A stretch of DNA of 40,757 nt from positions 1 to 40,757 of the forward strand of contig JNEM01013958.1 of the NCBI GenBank assembly GCA_000697335.1. Direction: 5' to 3'. A program made the translations under genes and the position numbers. The stretch's first letter is position 1. The number at the start of each line of letters is the position of its first letter. Source of the stretch: Conidiobolus incongruus B7586 (Eukaryota; Entomophthoromycota; Entomophthoromycetes; Entomophthorales; Conidiobolaceae). The notes beneath the pieces are model-generated. The model was not told the origin of the DNA. It did not search any database and was given only the letters and a program-made list of their open reading frames with translations. Shown piece after piece: positions 33,947 through 40,757 of the stretch.

Positions 33947-36420
33947 TGATTCACGGGACTGGTTCCTTAATCTTGTTTATCCGAAGGAACAGGATGCGAC
34001 ATATACTATATTAATAATTTTTTAATATATCAACATATTTTTTGAAAATTACCTTCTTACTCACATTTCTTTTAATACATCTCTATATCTATTATATATT
34101 CTATTTATTTCTTATTTAGATTATCAAATTAAATTAATTAATTTAAACAAATTCATAGTTTTCAAAAATATACGTAGAATCATTTTTTAATAATTTCAAC
34201 AATTAATTAAAATAGATTTCATTCCATTCAAAAGATAACTAATTGATTTGAGCAGAGCTGTAAATTCAAGATTTAATTCGAAATTTCAAATATTAAAAAA
34301 TTTGATAGAAATCCAAATTTGGATATCTTTTAATTATTGAATAGAATTTAATTTTGGAACACTAAATTTGTTGACCAAATTCTCCAAATTCAAATATTAC
34401 TATATTTGTGAAAAAAAATTGAAAAATATTATTAGATATATATAATGCGATATTAAAGATAGCCCAAAATTAAATAATACTGTTCCAATGATTAATGATT
34501 TTTTCAGCATTTAAAAATAGAGAGGAAATATGAGAATGTGAATAAAATGTTTACAAATTTTAAAATCAAATGATAATGAATTCTTACATATGACAGTAAA
34601 TATATTAATAGAATTTAAATTGATATTTTTATCAAATATATTTAATATTTTCATACAACTATTATACAAGTTTAAGTCATACTAAATCAATTAAATGAAT
34701 GCAATAAAAATACCGATAAATTACCATTCAAAATAATTATTTTAAGGGTTTTAATTAACTATTATGAAGCTTTATTATATCAAATTATTTACTATAACAC
34801 TCAATTTTAAGAGCTTTTAGCTCATAAGGAATAATTTCAAACTATTTTAGATCAACTCACAGCAATAAATTCCTAGAGATAAATACTACTAAAACAGGAG
34901 AATTTTTACATACTAAAATCTATAAAAAATTTGCTAATATTAATTAATATAATTAAAAAAAATCATTGGAACAGATATTAATATTATTAATTGAAATTAA
35001 AATCTGATAAATTTATTAGTGAGAGTATGTACAAAAATTAATTAACTTTGCATTTCAGGAAAATGCTAGATAAATGAATAAATAAAATCGATTTATTAAA
35101 AAAATTAAATTTTTAATTTTATTATAATAATAGATTTTAATATGATAATAATATGCACAAATTCTAGATCTAACCATCAGTATGCTTAAAATATATGTAA
35201 GTGTGCAAAATTAAATTTTTCAAAATTGAGTTAATTGATCATCTCTACCTTAATAGAATTGCATCAGTTATTTTTCAATCTTTTCACTCATACTGTTAAA
35301 TCTCTTAAAATAATAAAATTGATGCTAAATCATTGAGATGATATTGATAAATTTTTGTGACACTAACCAATTTAAAGTTTACATAAAAATTGTAACCTTA
35401 TCTAAGTTAACAATTGTGGAAAAAGAGTTAATTGTTGTCGGCTGTTGAATTCAACCGCCTAAAGATACAATCTAAGTGCAAAAATCTATAGGTAAACAAA
35501 TTTCAAATATAAAGAATTTGAATATTTTTATTCTTTCACAAATTTGACGATTCATTTATAAATTAGATAAAGATTTTAAGTATACATTACAAATGACTTC
35601 AATCCTGAGAAAAATTAATTTCCAAAATTAATTATTTTCCCGTTCATGAATTATAAAAAATGTGGGGATTGTAAGCTTGTGTAACTTGATGACATATAAT
35701 AAATGTTAACTTGGGAATTATCATGAAAATTTCATTTTTTTTATAATCAAGGGGCCATCAAAGTTCGCAAGTTTAACATTGTGTGGATCAATAGTTTTTT
35801 GTTGAGTTATTAATGGCTTAAAATAGTAATGAAATGGGTTCTTTTGTGTAAAAGTGAGTTGATTTATATTTGATCAATATCATTAATTTTTAATCTGAAT
35901 AGTGAGTGATCGTTGTATTCAATTTTGATTAAATATAATTACATTAAAATATTTGTTATAATTGATTCACTAAAGGATATTTTCATTAAATAATTTATAG
36001 TGACTGAATTAGGTTGATTTAATTATTAAATTTAATCAAAATTGATTTTTTAGAGTATTTATTTGTAATCAAATTGCACCCTTTGAAAAGGGTTTTACAA
36101 ATATATTAAAATCAAAAAAATATAATACAAATCTTTATATATGCCTACATAAACAACTAAAGATATTAAGACAGAATGTATTATATTGTCAACTATCTAA
36201 TTAGTTTTTAATTAATATATGTATCCTAGTATTTTATTGATCAAGATCATCTAATCTGAAAAATATTTTAAACTAGTGACCAATTATAATTAATCATTTT
36301 CTGGCAATATTGCCACTGTTTATCCTTATCCTACAAATTTTATTTACTATCACACAAATTTCAGATCAAAAGTTGAATTTGGATATTCGATTATGATTGG
36401 TTAGAAATTAATATAAAATA
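33947..36420. other. AT-rich intergenic desert
   Basis: I see no gene. A 6-bp-arm hairpin ACCCTT-TGAA-AAGGGT lies at 36078-36093. Confidence 0.45.
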
Positions 36421-36490
36421 GGCAAGCTAGTGAGATTTGAACCACTTCATGGTTTGAAAATGTATCACTTCTCATTTGAACTAACCTTTA
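36421..36490 (-). tRNA. tRNA-like sequence with A and B boxes, degenerate
   Basis: On the minus strand TAGTTCAAATG fits the Pol III A-box pattern TRGYNNANNNG, and GGTTCAAATCT fits the B box except for one or two bases. AGGTTAG and CTAGCTT could pair as an acceptor stem. The anticodon and T arms are irregular (oversized anticodon loop, T arm with an extra base), so this is at best a decayed tRNA, a tRNA-derived repeat or an organellar tRNA fragment. Its amino-acid identity cannot be fixed. Confidence 0.3.
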
Positions 36491-36578
36491 TTTAAATCAA
36501 TAATTATTAATTACATACTATAAATATTAATTGAGCCTTCTCTATTTTTAATAATATTTATTAAAATTTAATTTAATT

Positions 36579-36597
36579 CCTTTTCCTCGAGAAAAGG
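36579..36597 (+). promoter_or_regulatory. palindrome upstream of ATPase 2
   Basis: CCTTTTC-CTCGA-GAAAAGG is a perfect 7-bp inverted repeat centred on CTCGAG, 52 bases before the ATG at 36649. It could be a transcription-factor site or a hairpin in the 5' UTR. No matching palindrome is evident before ATPase 1. Confidence 0.4.
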
Positions 36598-36648
36598 ACG
36601 CTTGTATTTGGACTAATTAAATATATAATTATTTAATCATCAATTAAA

Positions 36649-39600
36649 ATGGGTTTTTTTACAAATTTGACTCGAAGGGATCGTTCTCGTAGCAACTTAA
36701 ATTTAACCGTAGAATTTCGTACACTATCCATAGTTACTGGGGATAAGAGTAAATCCAAGTCGAAAAGCAAGTATGATAAGGATTACACTCAGGTGGATTA
36801 TCATCAACTTAGCGTCGACGAAGTTAAGACCAGGTTTAATACGGATTTGACGCATGGTTTAACTCACAATTATGCCGACACTATTTTACAAAAATCTGGT
36901 AAAAATATCATTTCTCCACCTCCTTCCAACCGTTTTAGTAAGTTTATCGAGTATACCTTCGGAGGTTTTGGTGTACTGCTATGGATTTCTGCTATTATTT
37001 CTTTCCTTGCTTATGAACCTCTCGGTGGTGAAAACAAGGACCCCACCAACATTGGTTTGGGTGTATTATTGTTGATTGTCATTTTGATTCAAATTGGCTT
37101 CAATGCTTACCAGGACTATTGCTCCAGCAAGATTATGGACAGCATCAAGGGAATGTTGCCAGCCACCGCCATTGTCGTCCGAGACGGCACCAGTAAGGTG
37201 ATTCCAGCTTCAGAGCTAGTGATAGGTGATCTCGTTCAAATTAAGTATGGTAACAAAATTCCAGCTGATTTGAGAATTGTTCAGAGTTCGGATTTGAAAT
37301 TGGATAAATCCATTTTATCAGGCGAATCGGAACCAGTAAAATGTACCGTTGATTCCTCGACTGATAACTATCTTGAGAGTAATAATATTGCCCTCATGGG
37401 TACTCTCGCTACCAATGGCCAAGGTATGGGCGTTGTCGTCCAAACTGGTGATTCAACTGTTATGGGTACGCTTACTAAATTGTCCTCTCAGACCAAGTTT
37501 TCCAAAACTCTGTTGCAACAGGAGATTGACCGATTTGTCCTCATTATTGCTTCCATTTCCATCACATCTTCCGCATTAGTATTATTAATCTGGGGTGTTT
37601 GGTTGAAAAAATCATATCCTACATTCTTGAGTCTTTCCGGAATTTTAATTAACGTAATTGCTGTTCTCGTTGCTTTTACTCCAGCAGGTCTTCCAGTTGC
37701 TGTTACTTTGACATTAACTTTAATCGCCAGACGAATGGCTGCTAACAAGGTATTAGTGAAGAATCTTAATACTGTAGAAACTCTAGGCTCTGTGGATGTA
37801 CTTGCTTCGGATAAAACAGGTACTTTGACCCAGAATAAGATGACCGTTGTCAATACTATTATCGACCGTCATTACTCCACCAACGAATGGGATAACCTCT
37901 ATAATAAGCAGGATCCCAGATTTCTTCAATTAGTTGCCATTTCTTCACTCTGCAATGGTGCTCAATTCGAGTCCAATGATTTAGGTTTACCTATTGATGA
38001 ACGCAGAGTCAATGGAGATGCTACAGATACTGGTATTTTAAGGTTTTCAGAAAGTTTCAAGCCCCACCAGAATCAGTTAGAAGAATTCACCAAATTGGAC
38101 GAAATCCCCTTTAACTCCAAGAACAAGTGGATGCTCAGCATTTACAAACCCCAAACCGACTCTAACGTTTTCAAGTCTCAAGATCGTATCTTAATGATCA
38201 AGGGAGCTCCCGATATATTGTTGCCAAAATGTAACTATATGTTAGATTCCGAAGGTAAAGAAGTCGCTTTGACTGAAGATATGCGTAATTCCATTATCAA
38301 CGAACAAATGATTGCTAGTAGTCAAGGACAGCGTGTGATTTTGTTGGCTAGAGCTTTCTTAGATGACGATAAGCATGCAGATGCTGGCACGGAAGGCTTT
38401 TTGGATACTGTCCATAATCTTTGTGTAGTTGGTCAAGTGGGTATTATTGATCCTCCTCGTGAAGGTATTGTAGATGTCATTAACAGATTCAAACGTGCTG
38501 GTATTAGAACTATTATGGTCACTGGTGATTTTGCCTTAACAGCAGCGGCCATTGCCAGACAGATTGGTATCTTAACAGCTCACTCCCACGATAATATTGC
38601 CAAAATGAGATCCATTTCAGAATCTGAAATTCAAATTTGTATCCACTCTGAAAAAGATATCAACTATTCCACCCGCGCCCTCATTCTTACTGGATCAGAA
38701 TTAAACGAATTAACCACTTTGGATTGGGATAAAGTCTGCAGATATCCAGAAATTGTATTCGCTAGAACAACTCCTGAGCAAAAATTGAAGATTGTACAGG
38801 AATTCCAGAGCAGAGATCATATTGTCGGTGTAACTGGTGATGGTGTCAATGACTCTCCAGCCTTGAAGAATGCTAATGTTGGTGTCGCTATGGGAGGAGG
38901 TTCTCAAGTAGCTATTGAAGCTGCTCACATGGTTTTATTAGATAATAACTTTGCCTCTATTCTAGTCGCTATAGAAAACGGAAGATTAGTATTTGATAAC
39001 TTGAAGAAAGTTATTTTGTACTTATTGCCAGCTGGTAGTTTCTCAGAAATGATACCAATTTTGGTGAATGTTATCCTTGGTTCTCCTATTCCCCTCAGTC
39101 CTTTCTTTATGATTATTATCTGTGTCTTAACTGATATTTTAAGTTCGATGGCTATTATGTGCGAGAAGCCCGAATCAGATCTATTGTTAAGAGCTCCAAG
39201 AAGACCTAAGAAGGATAGATTGACCAATCGCAATCTTTTGATCCAAGCTTATGCATTCTTGGGTATTCAGGAAACTATGTACGCTCATATCACCTACTTT
39301 ACCTACATGCGACTAGCTGCTGGTTTAAGTCCATTTCAAGTGCTCTTAACTTACAGCAGCTGGATCGATGGCTATTTGGGCAAGACTCAAGAACAACTCA
39401 ACGAATACGCATTCACTGGCCAATCCATCTTCTTTGTCAGTTTAGTCGTCATGCAAGCCATGGGTAATCTCTTCTCATCCAGAGTGCGCAAAATCTCGAC
39501 CTTTAAGCACAATCCCTTCTATGGTCCTGGCCGCAATCCATACCTTTTAGCCGCCATCGTCTCCTCACTCAGTATTGCATTGATCATCATCTACGTACCC

Positions 39601-39753
39601 TTCTTCAATCATGTATTCAACACACGCCCCATCCAAGTCCAATACTGGTTCATCCCCCTCGGCTTTGCAATGGTTATACTCTTAACCGAAGAAACGCGCA
39701 AATTCTTAGTACGTAAATATCCTAAGAGTATATTAGCCAAATTAGCCTGGTAA
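36649..39753 (+). CDS. type IIC-like P-type cation-transporting ATPase (Na+/K+-ATPase alpha-like), copy 2, intronless
   Basis: This 1034-residue paralogue of the ATPase at 24337 has the same domain order and ending (AKLAW-TAA). The N-terminal tail carries a KSKSKSKSKYDKD stretch. DYHQLSVDEVKTRFNTDL opens the cation-ATPase N domain; LFTGGF-type M1 reads TFGGFGVLLWISAIISFLAY. The actuator loop is SGES (224), phosphorylation is at Asp388 in DKTGTLTQNKMTVV, KGAPD binds nucleotide, and the hinge is GDGVNDSPAL (730). As in copy 1, M4 reads PAGLP (345) rather than PEGL, M5 reads YLLPAGSFSE, and M6 reads CVLTD. No introns or in-frame stops. Codon use includes more C-ending codons than copy 1, which could reflect higher expression. 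Fungal type IIC pumps act without a beta subunit; the ion is not determinable here. Confidence 0.95.
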   Translation: MGFFTNLTRRDRSRSNLNLTVEFRTLSIVTGDKSKSKSKSKYDKDYTQVDYHQLSVDEVKTRFNTDLTHGLTHNYADTILQKSGKNIISPPPSNRFSKFIEYTFGGFGVLLWISAIISFLAYEPLGGENKDPTNIGLGVLLLIVILIQIGFNAYQDYCSSKIMDSIKGMLPATAIVVRDGTSKVIPASELVIGDLVQIKYGNKIPADLRIVQSSDLKLDKSILSGESEPVKCTVDSSTDNYLESNNIALMGTLATNGQGMGVVVQTGDSTVMGTLTKLSSQTKFSKTLLQQEIDRFVLIIASISITSSALVLLIWGVWLKKSYPTFLSLSGILINVIAVLVAFTPAGLPVAVTLTLTLIARRMAANKVLVKNLNTVETLGSVDVLASDKTGTLTQNKMTVVNTIIDRHYSTNEWDNLYNKQDPRFLQLVAISSLCNGAQFESNDLGLPIDERRVNGDATDTGILRFSESFKPHQNQLEEFTKLDEIPFNSKNKWMLSIYKPQTDSNVFKSQDRILMIKGAPDILLPKCNYMLDSEGKEVALTEDMRNSIINEQMIASSQGQRVILLARAFLDDDKHADAGTEGFLDTVHNLCVVGQVGIIDPPREGIVDVINRFKRAGIRTIMVTGDFALTAAAIARQIGILTAHSHDNIAKMRSISESEIQICIHSEKDINYSTRALILTGSELNELTTLDWDKVCRYPEIVFARTTPEQKLKIVQEFQSRDHIVGVTGDGVNDSPALKNANVGVAMGGGSQVAIEAAHMVLLDNNFASILVAIENGRLVFDNLKKVILYLLPAGSFSEMIPILVNVILGSPIPLSPFFMIIICVLTDILSSMAIMCEKPESDLLLRAPRRPKKDRLTNRNLLIQAYAFLGIQETMYAHITYFTYMRLAAGLSPFQVLLTYSSWIDGYLGKTQEQLNEYAFTGQSIFFVSLVVMQAMGNLFSSRVRKISTFKHNPFYGPGRNPYLLAAIVSSLSIALIIIYVPFFNHVFNTRPIQVQYWFIPLGFAMVILLTEETRKFLVRKYPKSILAKLAW

Positions 39754-40757
39754 ATTATAGAATTCTCATAAAACAAAATCAAAGTTTTTTTCAAAAAAAA
39801 TAATTTATTCTAATGATACAAATTGGAATAGATTTTTATCCTCACTTCTCTTTACTCTTAAAATTAATATTAATTTTTTAATAAATTATTATTACAAGAT
39901 TTTTTGATTAACACTTCATTTCTTTCTTAAATATGTATTCAATTTCAAAATAAATCATATTTTTCTATAATATACTCTATCCTATTCATTTTTCCATTGG
40001 ATTCAGTTTAATTGAATTCGTTTTGAACTAAAATTACTCTTATATTCAATATATATATTAACAATAAAATATTAATATAAAAGAATAAATCTAATAATAA
40101 TGTATGATTTTTTGACACTGTTAAATATTAAAATTTATTATTATTATTATTATTATTAGTTTTTAATATTTTAAATTATAAATCGCTCAAAATAATAATT
40201 TTCTTATAATACTTAGGATAGAACTATTTAAGTATATAATAAAAGGTAAAATAAAACTAATAATTACCAGTTATTACTCTTGTCAGGTTGTTATTATTAA
40301 AAGCATTAATTAAAATTTTCTTATAGGGAGGGGGGGGAAAATAATTATAAAGCCTAAAAAATCTAATAATAATAATAAACATAAAAATAATACTTTAAAA
40401 TATTTAAATTTATATAAATAAAATAATAATCAAATTATATATTTAGTTTTAATATTATTATTTAATATTTATATTATATAATTAAATAGATTTTATCATA
40501 AGATAAAGTTAAAAATTTATAATTAATTGTATAATAAAATAAATTGATTTATTCAATTTTTTTTTCAATTACATTTCTTTTATTAACCCACGCTATATTC
40601 ATTTTCTAGATAAGGTTGACTTGTGTATTAACAAATAATATAAATTACATATTTATTATAAGGCCATAGAATTATATAATAATCAAATTTTTATTCTTGA
40701 ATAAATTTATTATAATTTTAATTTAGTGAATTTGAATGATTAATATTTAATAATTAA
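39754..40757. other. AT-rich intergenic DNA
   Basis: No gene seen. It contains an (ATT)n microsatellite at about 40136-40160 and an isolated G tract (GGGAGGGGGGGG) at 40326-40337. Confidence 0.5.

Noticed and set aside
1-40757. CRISPR arrays, bacterial operons, ribosome binding sites or riboswitches
   Set aside because: The window is eukaryotic nuclear DNA with spliceosomal introns; no regularly spaced repeats were seen.

Overview
This window is very AT-rich nuclear DNA from a eukaryote. Protein genes are short and compact. They carry many small spliceosomal introns (about 47-100 nt, mostly GTA donors, AG acceptors, CTAAT/CTAAC-like branch sites) and are separated by long, almost pure AT deserts. 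The gene content (Ale1-type MBOAT acyltransferase, CC2D1/Lgd protein, UBXN7-type UBX protein, synaptojanin, SERF, fungal-style type IIC P-type ATPases, tRNA-Tyr with an 11-nt intron) best fits an AT-rich early-diverging fungus. That placement is inference; another AT-rich opisthokont or protist is possible.

Layout: 1-7365 is a desert holding one small predicted membrane-protein gene (minus) and a dead mariner transposon (~3300-4590, minus). 7366-9220 (+) is a nine-exon MBOAT lysophospholipid acyltransferase. 9571-11825 (+) is a CC2D1/Lgd homologue whose reading frame is well conserved but contains several in-frame stop codons. 12614-14314 (+) is a six-exon UBXN7/Ubx5-like protein. 14755-19143 (-) is a 26-exon synaptojanin (Sac1 plus 5-phosphatase) whose exons sum to exactly 1011 codons. 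It contains three GC-AG introns, one apparent GA-AG intron and a 9-nt microexon. 19144-24336 is a desert with an unexplained GC-richer island and a second, more decayed mariner copy. 24337-27423 and 36649-39753 (+) are two paralogous intronless P-type ATPases. Between them lie a SERF gene (28540-28909), a secreted low-complexity protein (30700-31275), a degenerate initiator-Met-like tRNA (-), tRNA-Tyr (33316-33399, +), and two tiny divergent candidate genes near 33.4-33.9 kb.

There is no operon. Several genes share a membrane and trafficking theme: phospholipid remodelling, phosphoinositide turnover, ESCRT-linked Lgd, ubiquitin/p97 and ion pumping. Nothing in the sequence shows that they are co-regulated. 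The points most worth a second look are the stop-containing but otherwise intact CC2D1 gene, the unusual 5' splice sites and microexon in synaptojanin, the C-to-T/G-to-A-only style of decay in the mariner copy, and the intronless ATPases that lack part of the usual cation-binding residues.
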